Source of the DNA: an uncultured Oscillospiraceae bacterium
Lineage (GTDB): Bacteria; Bacillota; Clostridia; Oscillospirales; Oscillospiraceae
NCBI GenBank assembly: GCA_944385305.1
Contig: CALWWS010000023.1
Span: forward strand, 1-17,123
Direction of reading: 5' to 3'
Length of the DNA: 17,123 bases
The translations under genes were made by a program, and so were the position numbers. The notes beneath the pieces are model-generated. The model saw nothing but the letters and a program-made list of their open reading frames with translations, was not told the origin of the DNA and searched no databases. Positions 8,810 to 15,387 of the stretch are shown here, piece after piece. Within the stretch, counting starts at the first letter, position 1, and every line of letters begins with the position of its first letter.

Positions 8810-9427
8810 ATGGAATTGAAGGAAATGGAATCCGCCATTGAGGCCATCCTCTTTGCAGCCGGGGAACCGGTGGGGGTGGAGCGGCTCTGCCTCACCCTGG
8901 AGGCGGACAGGCCCACGGTGGACGCGGTGTGCCAGCGCCTGGCGGATCATTACAGCTATGAGCGGCGGGGGATTCGGCTCATCCGGCTGGACAACTGTTA
9001 CCAGCTGTGCTCCTCCCCGGAGTACGCCCCCCATATCCGCCGCGCCTTTGAAAGCCGAAAGCCCGCCCGGCTCTCACAGCCCGCCCTGGAGGTGTTGGCT
9101 GTCATTGCCTACTACCAGCCCGCCACCCGGGCCTATGTGGACCAGGTGCGGGGAGTGGACAGCTCCTACACCGTGGGTCTGCTGCTGGAGCGGGATCTCA
9201 TTGAGGAGTGCGGCCGTCTGGCGGTACCCGGCCGGCCCATCCTGTACCGCACCACCCAGAATTTTCTGCGCTCCTTCGGCCTGTCCAGTCTGGAGGAGCT
9301 GCCCGAGCTACCCAGCGCCGCGCCGGAGGACGGCCAGCTCACCTTGGAGATGCAGGCGGCGGTGGAGCGGCTGCGGGCCGCCGGGGCGGAGCAGGACGGC
9401 GGGCAGGAGGAGAAGGAGGAGGCGTAA
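8810..9427 (+). CDS. scpB: Segregation and condensation protein B
   Basis: ScpB forms a dimer of tandem winged-helix proteins that binds the middle of ScpA in the SMC-ScpAB complex. The 205-residue product has the N-terminal IEAILFAAGEPV (10-21), then RLSQPALEVLAVIAYYQPAT (87-106) and VRGVDSS (113-119). GRPILYRTT (141-149) and FLRSFGLSSLEELP (152-165) complete the family signature. The last 40 residues are an acidic, Gln-rich variable tail. The ATG at 8810 lies 3 bases after the scpA stop with only a GGGG-type SD, suggesting translational coupling. A second in-frame ATG at 8825 is possible but has no usable spacing from GAAGGAA. Confidence 0.96.
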   Translation: MELKEMESAIEAILFAAGEPVGVERLCLTLEADRPTVDAVCQRLADHYSYERRGIRLIRLDNCYQLCSSPEYAPHIRRAFESRKPARLSQPALEVLAVIAYYQPATRAYVDQVRGVDSSYTVGLLLERDLIEECGRLAVPGRPILYRTTQNFLRSFGLSSLEELPELPSAAPEDGQLTLEMQAAVERLRAAGAEQDGGQEEKEEA

Positions 9428-9432
9428 CCCCC

Positions 9433-10062
9433 ATGAAGGCGCTGATAACCCTGGCGGCGATTGCGGCGGCTGTGCTGCTCATCTCCCTGGTCCGGCTGGG
9501 CGTCCGGGTGGAGTACAGCCATGGCGGTCTTACCGCGTCAGCCCGGGTGGGACCGGTGTCCATTCCTCTCTATCCCCGCCCCAAGGGAAAGCCAGGGGAG
9601 AAGAAGAAGCAAAAGAAGGCCGCCAAGGCGGAAAAAAAGAAGGACGGGGAAAAAGAGAAAAAGGGCGGTCCTCTGGCTGGGGTGAAGCAGTATCTCCCCC
9701 TCATCTGCGAGGCGGCGGGCCGGCTGAAGCGGAGCATCTGCATCGATGTTTTTCTCCTGGATTTCACCGCCGCCGCTTCCGACCCGGCCACGGCCGCCCT
9801 GGCCTTCGGCGGGGCCAACGCCGCAGTAGGTATGATTTGGCCGCTGATTGCGCAGAATTTTAAGGTAAAGCAGCGGCGTATCCGCACGGCAGTGGATTAC
9901 AGCAGCAGCAAGCCGGCGGTCTATCTCTATGTATCGGCCACCCTGCGGGTAGGACAGGCTGTCGCCCTGGCCATTCCCCTGGCGTGGAAATTCATCTCCC
10001 TCTCCCGTGACAAACGGGCAGAGGAGCAGGCTCAACAACCCAAACAGAGAGAGGCGGTATAA
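9433..10062 (+). CDS. DUF2953 (YtfI-like) membrane-anchored protein
   Basis: The function is unknown; DUF2953 proteins are usually encoded just upstream of ytfJ in spore-formers. The 209-residue product has one N-terminal membrane helix (about 3-20). A Lys-rich low-complexity linker (about 51-78, with few residues other than Lys, Glu, Ala and Gly) comes next. The C-terminal domain includes DFTAAASDPATAALAFGGANA (split at 110-130), the family's Gly/Ala-rich core. The ATG at 9433 follows the scpB stop by 5 bases and has AAGGAGGAGG (9413-9422), a 10-base gap. The open frame extends upstream inside scpB, but that part has no family similarity. ytfJ starts 2 bases after it ends, so it probably acts with YtfJ in spore formation or germination. 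Confidence 0.85.
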   Translation: MKALITLAAIAAAVLLISLVRLGVRVEYSHGGLTASARVGPVSIPLYPRPKGKPGEKKKQKKAAKAEKKKDGEKEKKGGPLAGVKQYLPLICEAAGRLKRSICIDVFLLDFTAAASDPATAALAFGGANAAVGMIWPLIAQNFKVKQRRIRTAVDYSSSKPAVYLYVSATLRVGQAVALAIPLAWKFISLSRDKRAEEQAQQPKQREAV

Positions 10063-10064
10063 CC

Positions 10065-10481
10065 ATGGAAAAACAGCATTCCATCAACGATCTGCTCACC
10101 AACACCATGCAGAAGATCCGGGAGCTGGCCGACGCCAACACCATTGTGGGCCAGCCCATCCACACGGACAACGTAACCATCATCCCCGTCTCCAAGGTGA
10201 GCCTGGGCTTTGCCTCGGGGGGCAGCGATTTTGCTGTTAAGGGTCAGAAGCCGGAGGGGGACAGCGGCTTCGGCGGCGGCAGCGGCGCGGGGGTAAATAT
10301 CTCTCCCGTGGCCTTCCTGGTGGTCAAGGGGGACAGCGTGCGGCTGCTGCCCGTGGCCCCTCCCGCCGCCACGACCCTGGATCGGGTGGTGGAGATGGCC
10401 CCCGAGGTCATTGACAAGGTGACCGATTTTATTGAGAAGCAGCAGAACAAGGATAAGGAGAAGGATAAAGAGCTCTTCTAA
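10065..10481 (+). CDS. ytfJ: Sporulation protein YtfJ (GerW family)
   Basis: YtfJ/GerW is a spore protein; in Bacillus subtilis it is made in the forespore and is needed for normal germination. The 138-residue product shows the family pattern: an N-terminal helix (SINDLLTNTMQKIRELADAN), TIVGQPI, then VTIIPVSKVSLGFASGGSDF (38-57). A Gly-rich segment (66-76) and SPVAFLVVKGDSVRLLPV (80-97) follow, before a charged Lys/Asp/Glu C-terminus. The ATG at 10065 has the GAGAGGCGG region just upstream, within the end of the DUF2953 gene. Its presence supports an endospore-forming host or recent ancestor. Confidence 0.93.
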   Translation: MEKQHSINDLLTNTMQKIRELADANTIVGQPIHTDNVTIIPVSKVSLGFASGGSDFAVKGQKPEGDSGFGGGSGAGVNISPVAFLVVKGDSVRLLPVAPPAATTLDRVVEMAPEVIDKVTDFIEKQQNKDKEKDKELF

Positions 10482-10492
10482 TCCTCATACTA
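10463..10492 (+). promoter_or_regulatory. Candidate sigma-G (forespore) promoter for the carboxypeptidase gene
   Basis: GGATA (10463-10467), an 18-base gap and CATACTA (10486-10492) match the Bacillus sigma-G consensus GHATR-N18-CATWHTA at all but one position. The -35 lies in the last codons of ytfJ. A TATAAT at 10505-10510 is a rival -10, but its spaced -35 (TCCTCA) is poor. This is a motif match only. Confidence 0.35.
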
Positions 10493-10524
10493 GCAGCATC
10501 GCAATATAATGAGGTGATGCTGCT
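10492..10524 (+). repeat. Inverted repeat spanning the RBS of the D,D-carboxypeptidase gene
   Basis: AGCAGCATC (10492-10500) is the exact reverse complement of GATGCTGCT (10516-10524). Two inner pairs (G-T and C-G) extend the stem to 11, with an 11-base loop. The loop and right arm hold the SD GAGGTGA (10511-10517) and the first base of the TTG start. It could be an mRNA hairpin restricting ribosome access or a DNA operator. Confidence 0.6.
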
Positions 10525-11678
10525 TGTTCAAACGCGCGTTGTCCGCTGCTCTGGCTGTGTGCCTGCTTTTATCCGGCCTTCCCCGGGCGGAAGCCGCCGG
10601 CGCTCCATCCCTCTCCGCCCAGAGCGCCATTTTGGTGGACTGTGAGACCGGGCGGGTGCTCTACGCCAAAAACGCCGATGAGCCCCGGGCCATTGCCAGC
10701 ATTACCAAGCTGCTCACCGCCCTGGTGGCGGTGGAGTGTCAGCCGGATGTGAGCCAGACGGTGACCATCCGGGCGGAGTGGACGGGGGCGGAGGGCTCCT
10801 CCCTCTACCTGAAGGAGGGGGACACCATCACCCTGGAGGGGCTGCTCTACGGGCTGCTGCTCAATTCGGGCAACGACGCGGCGGTGGCCATCGCCGGCTA
10901 CTGCGCCGGGGATGTGGATACCTTTGTGGATTGGATGAACCAGAGGGCGGCGGACATCGGCATGACCAACAGCCACTTTGTCAACCCCAATGGCCTGAGC
11001 CACGAGGATCACTACTCCACCGCCGCCGACATGGCAAAGCTGGCCCGGGTGGTGATGGACAACGAGATCCTCGCCCGGATTGTAGCCACAAAGTCCATCA
11101 CCATTGACGGACGCAGCTTTACCAACCACAACAAGCTGCTCTGGCAGTATGAGGGCTGTGTGGGTATGAAGACGGGGTACACAGACAAGGCCGGGCGTAC
11201 CCTGGTCTCCTGTGCCCAGCGGGGGGAGCAGCGGCTTATCGCCGTCACCCTGAATGACCCCAACGACTGGGCGGATCACGCAGCTCTGTTTGACTACGGC
11301 TTTTCCGTCTGGCACCGGCAGGTTCTGGCTCTGGCGGATCGCCGGGTGAGTACGGTTCCCGTGTCCGGCAGCCTGCGCCGCTTCGTAGGGGTAATTACCG
11401 CCAAGGATGTGTACTACCCCCTCACCGCCCAGGAGCGGGTCACAGCCAAAATTGTCCTGCCGGAGCAGGTGGACGCCCCTGTGGAGGGAGGAACCATTGC
11501 CGGACGGATCACCTTCTACCTGGAGGAGCAGGAGATCGGGGAGACCTATCTGCTCTATGAGGATGATGTGGCGGACGACCGGGACAGCGGCGGCATTTTT
11601 ACCCGTATTTTCCGGCTGTTCAGCGGACGCGGCGGGGCGGAGAGCCCCGCCGCGTTCTGGCGGTCGCTTCCCCTGTAA
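10524..11678 (+). CDS. D-alanyl-D-alanine carboxypeptidase (S11 family, DacB/DacF-like)
   Basis: This enzyme removes the terminal D-Ala from peptidoglycan stem peptides outside the membrane and limits cross-linking. The 384-residue product starts with a signal peptide (about 1-25, cleavage near AEA-AGA). The three penicillin-binding motifs follow: SITK (Ser59, Lys62), SGN (115-117) and KTG (216-218, in VGMKTGYTDKAGRT). A PBP5-like C-terminal beta domain (about 285-345) comes next, and a short basic hydrophobic segment near 358-367 may anchor it to the membrane. The TTG at 10524 has GAGGTGA (10511-10517) with a 6-base gap; the nearby ATGs are out of frame or hit a stop. Its position after scpAB and before rluB matches Bacillus dacB, the spore-cortex enzyme, but DacF-like identity is not excluded. 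Confidence 0.95.
   Translation: MFKRALSAALAVCLLLSGLPRAEAAGAPSLSAQSAILVDCETGRVLYAKNADEPRAIASITKLLTALVAVECQPDVSQTVTIRAEWTGAEGSSLYLKEGDTITLEGLLYGLLLNSGNDAAVAIAGYCAGDVDTFVDWMNQRAADIGMTNSHFVNPNGLSHEDHYSTAADMAKLARVVMDNEILARIVATKSITIDGRSFTNHNKLLWQYEGCVGMKTGYTDKAGRTLVSCAQRGEQRLIAVTLNDPNDWADHAALFDYGFSVWHRQVLALADRRVSTVPVSGSLRRFVGVITAKDVYYPLTAQERVTAKIVLPEQVDAPVEGGTIAGRITFYLEEQEIGETYLLYEDDVADDRDSGGIFTRIFRLFSGRGGAESPAAFWRSLPL
11627..11655 (+). repeat. Perfect GC-rich hairpin inside the 3' end of the carboxypeptidase gene
   Basis: ACGCGGCGGGGC (11627-11638) and GCCCCGCCGCGT (11644-11655) are exact reverse complements around a 5-base GGAGA loop, 12 pairs with 10 G-C. The hairpin is inside the coding region, about 20 bases before the stop. 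It could pause or stabilise the transcript; there is no T tract for termination. Confidence 0.6.
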
Positions 11679-11695
11679 GGGATGGCCGGACAGGC

Positions 11696-11718
11696 CGGGC
11701 CGGAGTTTGCCCGGCCCG
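11696..11718 (+). terminator. GC-rich stem-loop between the carboxypeptidase gene and rluB
   Basis: CGGGCCGG (11696-11703) pairs with CCGGCCCG (11711-11718) around a 7-base loop. TATTACAT follows rather than a T run. Together with the hairpin just upstream it may cause partial attenuation before rluB; full termination is doubtful. Confidence 0.35.
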
Positions 11719-11747
11719 TATTACATAGGAGAGCGTGGTGATGGGCT

Positions 11748-12461
11748 GTGGAGGAGCGCCTGCAAAAAATTCTCTCCGCCCGGGGAGTGGCCTCCCGCCG
11801 GAAGGCGGAGGAGTATTTAACTCAGGGCCGGGTCACGGTCAACGGCCGGCCCGCCGCCCTGGGAGACAAGGCTGACCCGGAGCGGGACGAGATCCGTCTG
11901 GACGGCAGACCTCTGCCGGCGCTGGGGACACGCACCTATCTGATGCTCAACAAGCCCCGGGGCTATGTGACCACCCTCTCCGATGAGAAGGGGCGGCGCA
12001 GTGTGGCCGATCTGGTGCGCAGCTGCGGAGCCCGGGTTTGGCCGGTGGGAAGGCTGGATCTGGACTCGGAGGGGCTGCTTATCCTCACCGACGACGGCGC
12101 CCTTACCCAGGCCCTCCTTCACCCCAGTCATCAGGTGGAGAAGGAGTACCGGGTGTGGGTGCGGGGGGATGTGGAGCGGGCCCTGCCCGTGCTGCGGGGA
12201 CCCATGGCTCTGGACGGGATTCCTCTGGCCCCCGCCCAGGTCAGCCTGCTGGAGCGGGGGAAGGAGAGCGGTGTGCTCTCGGTGGTGATCCACGAGGGAA
12301 GAAACCGGCAGGTACGGCGCATGTGTGACGCAGCCGGCCTGCAGGTCACCCGGCTCCAGCGGGTGCGGGAGGGCGGACTGGAGCTGGGCCAGCTTCCTCC
12401 GGGCCGCTGGCGTACTCTCACCAAGCAGGAAATCCGCCATCTTTTTGGCAATACTCCTTGA
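11748..12461 (+). CDS. rluB: 23S/16S rRNA pseudouridine synthase, RluB/RsuA family
   Basis: These enzymes convert a specific rRNA uridine to pseudouridine. The 237-residue product has an N-terminal S4 RNA-binding domain (about 1-55, RLQKILSARGVASRRKAEE). The catalytic domain carries GRLDLDSEGLLILTDDG (101-117), in which Asp104 is the catalytic Asp, and the EGRNRQVRRM motif (183-192). The GTG at 11748 gives the expected N-terminus. The nearest SD, AGGAG (11727-11731), is 16 bases away, an unusually long gap. An in-frame stop just upstream (TGA 11739-11741) and an out-of-frame ATG at 11741 leave no better start. rluB downstream of scpAB and a dac gene is also seen in Bacillus. The exact rRNA target is inferred from family and synteny. 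Confidence 0.93.
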   Translation: MEERLQKILSARGVASRRKAEEYLTQGRVTVNGRPAALGDKADPERDEIRLDGRPLPALGTRTYLMLNKPRGYVTTLSDEKGRRSVADLVRSCGARVWPVGRLDLDSEGLLILTDDGALTQALLHPSHQVEKEYRVWVRGDVERALPVLRGPMALDGIPLAPAQVSLLERGKESGVLSVVIHEGRNRQVRRMCDAAGLQVTRLQRVREGGLELGQLPPGRWRTLTKQEIRHLFGNTP

Positions 12462-12472
12462 AAATAGGGGAA

Positions 12473-12503
12473 TTTTGCAAGAAGTTATTTGGTTCTTGCA
12501 AAA
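12473..12503 (+). promoter_or_regulatory. Perfect 11-bp palindrome, candidate operator of the RpiR regulator
   Basis: TTTTGCAAGAA (12473-12483) and TTCTTGCAAAA (12493-12503) are exact reverse complements with a 9-base spacer. No T run follows, so it is not a + strand terminator. It lies 6 bases upstream of a sigma-A-like -35 and ahead of a transcription-regulator gene, the expected place for an autoregulatory binding site. Confidence 0.6.
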
Positions 12504-12508
12504 AAGGA

Positions 12509-12537
12509 TTGATTTTCCCGGTAGAACCAGCTATCAT
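12509..12537 (+). promoter_or_regulatory. Sigma-A-like promoter of the rpiR-flavoprotein-cmk-plsC-ispH operon
   Basis: TTGATT (12509-12514), a 17-base spacer and TATCAT (12532-12537) match the consensus at 4/6 and 5/6. The start would fall near 12544, giving a leader of about 50 bases to the regulator ATG. This is the only good promoter seen in the 135-base gap after rluB. Confidence 0.6.
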
Positions 12538-12596
12538 AAGACCATCACACTTTACCGGCCCAAAGGCGGAACGGAAGACCAGGGGGTCTGATAACC

Positions 12597-13466
12597 ATGT
12601 CCAAAGATATTCTCTCTGTCATTCAGGCGAATATGAGTACCTTCTCCAAGGGGCAGAAGCTCATCGCCGCGTTTATTCTGGATTCCTATGACAAGGCGGC
12701 TTTTATGACGGCCAGCAAGCTGGGCAAGACGGTCAATGTCAGCGAGTCCACGGTGGTGCGCTTTGCCGCTGAGCTGGGCTATAACGGCTATCCCGCCATG
12801 CAGAAGGCCCTGCAGGAGATGATCCGCAACAAGCTCACCTCGGTGCAGCGCATCGAGGTGTCCAACGACCGCATCGGCGATCAGGATATTCTCTCCATGG
12901 TGATGCAGTCTGATATTGAGAAGATCCATATGACTCTGGAGGAGGCCGACCGGCAGGACTTTGACCGGGCGGTGGACGCCATTGTGAAAGCGCGGCACAT
13001 TTATATTTTAGGAGTGCGCTCTGCCGCAGCCATCGCCAGCTTTTTGGGCTTCTACTTCAACCTGATCTTCGAGAATGTGACCATTGTCCACGCCACCTCC
13101 ACCAGCGAGGTATTTGAGCAGCTGCTGCGCATCGGGGAGCAGGATGTGATTCTGGGTATCAGCTTTCCCCGCTACTCCCGCCGCACGGTAAAGGCCATGC
13201 AGTTTGCCCACGACCGGGGGGCGGCCGCCATCGCCATTACCGACAGCGAGACCTCGCCCCTGGCCCCGTTCTCCACCCTGACCCTGCTGGCCAAGAGCGA
13301 TATGGCCTCCTTTGTGGACTCTTTGGTGGCGCCTCTGAGTCTGGTCAACGCCCTGATTGTGGCCATCGGCCGGAAAAAGAACGAGGATCTCGCCCATACC
13401 TTTGAGACCCTGGAGCAGATCTGGGACGAGTACGAGGTCTATGAGAAGGTGGAAGGCCAGGCTTGA
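12597..13466 (+). CDS. MurR/RpiR family transcriptional regulator (HTH plus SIS domain)
   Basis: RpiR-family proteins bind DNA through an N-terminal HTH and sense phosphosugars through a SIS domain. The 289-residue product has the HTH_6 domain (about 1-77; TASKLGKTVNVSESTVVRFA at 38-57). A linker leads to the SIS domain (about 124-255; HIYILGVRSAAAIASFLG at 134-151, then LGISFPRYSRRTV, where the usual SxSG loop reads SFPR). The ATG at 12597 has AGGGGGT (12581-12587), a 9-base gap. It heads an operon, with a palindrome and a promoter directly upstream. Its stop overlaps the flavoprotein start as TTGA. The ligand is unknown; no sugar-metabolism gene is nearby, so the link to cmk, plsC and ispH is unusual. 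Confidence 0.93.
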   Translation: MSKDILSVIQANMSTFSKGQKLIAAFILDSYDKAAFMTASKLGKTVNVSESTVVRFAAELGYNGYPAMQKALQEMIRNKLTSVQRIEVSNDRIGDQDILSMVMQSDIEKIHMTLEEADRQDFDRAVDAIVKARHIYILGVRSAAAIASFLGFYFNLIFENVTIVHATSTSEVFEQLLRIGEQDVILGISFPRYSRRTVKAMQFAHDRGAAAIAITDSETSPLAPFSTLTLLAKSDMASFVDSLVAPLSLVNALIVAIGRKKNEDLAHTFETLEQIWDEYEVYEKVEGQA

Positions 13467-14713
13467 GTGAGATTGTTGTAATTGGAGGCGGGGCAGCCGG
13501 CTGCATGGCCGCTATTACCGCCGCCCGGCATGGCGTGCCGGTCACGCTGCTGGAGCGCAATGCCAAGCTGGGCCGGAAGCTGTACATCACCGGAAAAGGG
13601 CGCTGCAACCTGACCAACGACAGCCCGGTGGAGCAGGTGCTGCGCAATATCCCACGCAACAGCCGCTTTCTCACCAGCGCGGTCACCCGCTTCCCACCGG
13701 AGCAGGTGAAGGCGTTTTTTGAGCAGGAGGGAGTCCCACTGAAGGTGGAGCGGGGCAGCCGGGTGTTTCCCCAGTCCGACAGGGCGGCTGATGTGATTGA
13801 CGCGCTGCTGCGCGCCCTGCGCCGGGCCGGGGTGGACATCCGGCAGGATCGGGCCCTCTCCCTGCGCCGGGAGGGGGAAGAGCTGCTGGGCGTGGAGGGG
13901 GAGCGGGGGTTTTACCCCTGCCGGGCCGCCGTGGTGGCCACCGGCGGGGTGTCCTACCCCCTGACCGGCTCCACCGGGGACGGATACGCCCTGGCCCAGG
14001 CGGCAGGCCACACTGTGGTGCCCCCACGGCCCAGCCTGGTGCCCCTGGAGGCAGTGGAGCCCTGGTGCGCCCAGATGCAGGGCCTCTCTTTGCGCAATGT
14101 GGCCATTCAGGTGAAAAACAGCAAGGGCAAGACTATCTTTGCCCAGCAGGGGGAGCTGCTCTTTACCCACTTTGGCCTGTCCGGGCCGCTGATTTTAAGT
14201 GCCAGCGCCCATATGACGGACTACGAGACGGACAGCTACCGGATTGTGCTGGATCTCAAGCCCGCCCTGGACGAGGAGACCCTGGACAAAAGGCTGCTGC
14301 GGGACTTCACCCAGCGCTCCAACCAGGACTTTCACAATGTGCTGGAGGGGCTGGTGCCCCGGCTGATGGTTCCCGTGCTGGTGGAGTATACACAGATTCC
14401 CGCCGGGGAGAAGGCGAACTCCATTACCAAGGCCCAGCGGCGCAGGCTGCTGGAGGCCCTCAAGGGGCTTCGGATTGGAATCAAGGGCCCCAGGCCGGTG
14501 GAGGAGGCCATCATTACCGCCGGCGGCGTGAAGGTGTCCCAGGTGGATCCCAAAACCATGGCCTCCAAGCTGGATCCCGGCCTGTTTTTTGCCGGCGAGG
14601 TACTGGACGTGGACGGCTATACCGGCGGCTTCAACCTGCAGATTGCCTGGTCTACGGGCCGGGCGGCGGGGGAGGGGGCCGCACAATACTGCCTGGAGGT
14701 AGATCGGCTATGA
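13463..14713 (+). CDS. HI0933/YhiN-family FAD-dependent oxidoreductase
   Basis: This family of FAD-binding flavoproteins is often named NAD(P)/FAD-dependent or aminoacetone oxidase-like; the true reaction is unsettled. The 416-residue product has an N-terminal Rossmann motif VVIGGGAAGCMAA (5-17) and the family signature GKGRCNLTN (44-52). ATGGVSYPLTGSTGDGYALA sits in the middle, and the C-terminal FAD-contact region reads GEVLDVDGYTGGFNLQIAWS. The TTG at 13463 overlaps the regulator stop by 4 bases and has GGAAGG (13451-13456) with a 6-base gap. Its C-terminus overlaps cmk as ATGA. No membrane segment is evident, so it is cytoplasmic. The adjacency to cmk and ispH may hint at a redox or cofactor role, but that is inference. 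Confidence 0.9.
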   Translation: MSEIVVIGGGAAGCMAAITAARHGVPVTLLERNAKLGRKLYITGKGRCNLTNDSPVEQVLRNIPRNSRFLTSAVTRFPPEQVKAFFEQEGVPLKVERGSRVFPQSDRAADVIDALLRALRRAGVDIRQDRALSLRREGEELLGVEGERGFYPCRAAVVATGGVSYPLTGSTGDGYALAQAAGHTVVPPRPSLVPLEAVEPWCAQMQGLSLRNVAIQVKNSKGKTIFAQQGELLFTHFGLSGPLILSASAHMTDYETDSYRIVLDLKPALDEETLDKRLLRDFTQRSNQDFHNVLEGLVPRLMVPVLVEYTQIPAGEKANSITKAQRRRLLEALKGLRIGIKGPRPVEEAIITAGGVKVSQVDPKTMASKLDPGLFFAGEVLDVDGYTGGFNLQIAWSTGRAAGEGAAQYCLEVDRL

Positions 14714-15387
14714 CCTATCGGAGCATCGCCCTGGACGGCCCCTCGGGGGCCGGGAAGAGCACCCTGGCCAAAATGCTGGCCCGGGAGCTGGGCTTTTTGT
14801 ACGTGGATACCGGCGCCATCTACCGCACGGTAGGCCTGCGGGCCTTCCGCTGCGGGGTAGAGCCCGACGACGCGGCGGGAGTGTCCGCCCTGCTGGGGGA
14901 TCTGAACCTGGACATGGGCTACGGGGAGGACGGCATCCAGCACATGTATCTGGATGGGGAGGACGTGACCGACGCCATCCGCAGGCACGAGATCTCCCGC
15001 TATGCCTCCGGCGTGTCCGCCATTCCGGCAGTGCGCGCCTTTCTGCTGGAGCGCCAGCGGGAACTGGCCCGGCACAACAGCGTGATCATGGACGGCCGGT
15101 ACATCGGCACGGTGGTGCTGCCCCAGGCGGATGTGAAGATCTTTCTCACCGCCGCCCCGGAGGATCGGGCGCGGCGCCGCTATGAGGAGCTGGTGCAGCG
15201 GGGAGACAGCCCCGACTACGAGACCGTGCTGCGGGACATGATCCGCCGGGACGAGCAGGACAGCAGCCGCGCCGCCGCCCCTCTGCGCCAGGCGGAGGAT
15301 GCGGTGGCGGTGGATACCACCGGCAACAGCCTGGAGGAGAGCTTTGATCTCCTGCTGAAAATTATCAAGGAGCGGCTGGAGGCATGA
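14710..15387 (+). CDS. cmk: Cytidylate (CMP/dCMP) kinase
   Basis: CMP kinase phosphorylates CMP and dCMP, recycling cytidine nucleotides released during lipid and RNA turnover. The 225-residue product starts with ALDGPSGAGKST (Walker A, about 10-18), followed by YVDTGAIYRT (31-40). The VSAIPAVR segment (102-109), the KIFLTA strand and the lid region RRDEQDSSRAAAPL (179-192) complete the fold. The ATG overlaps the flavoprotein stop and has GGAGGT (14695-14700) with a 9-base gap; the frame stays open upstream inside the flavoprotein gene but lacks similarity there. Oddly, the motif usually written DGRDxGT reads DGRYIGT (Tyr131); the Asp at this place contacts the pyrimidine base in E. coli CMK. 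plsC overlaps its stop. Confidence 0.95.
   Translation: MTYRSIALDGPSGAGKSTLAKMLARELGFLYVDTGAIYRTVGLRAFRCGVEPDDAAGVSALLGDLNLDMGYGEDGIQHMYLDGEDVTDAIRRHEISRYASGVSAIPAVRAFLLERQRELARHNSVIMDGRYIGTVVLPQADVKIFLTAAPEDRARRRYEELVQRGDSPDYETVLRDMIRRDEQDSSRAAAPLRQAEDAVAVDTTGNSLEESFDLLLKIIKERLEA

Noticed and set aside
9208..9432. N-terminal extension of the DUF2953 open frame into scpB
   Set aside because: It lies in a different frame of scpB, has no family similarity, and ATG 9433 has a strong SD and begins with a membrane helix.
9632..9639. A_AAA_AAG slippery heptamer in frame within the DUF2953 gene, a possible -1 frameshift site
   Set aside because: The Lys-rich linker naturally gives A runs. The -1 frame yields an Arg/Gly-rich shadow sequence ending at 9863, and no stimulatory SD or hairpin is obvious.
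12473..12508. The palindrome upstream of rpiR as an intrinsic terminator of rluB
   Set aside because: On the + strand it is followed by A residues and no T tract, so it lacks the key feature of an intrinsic terminator.
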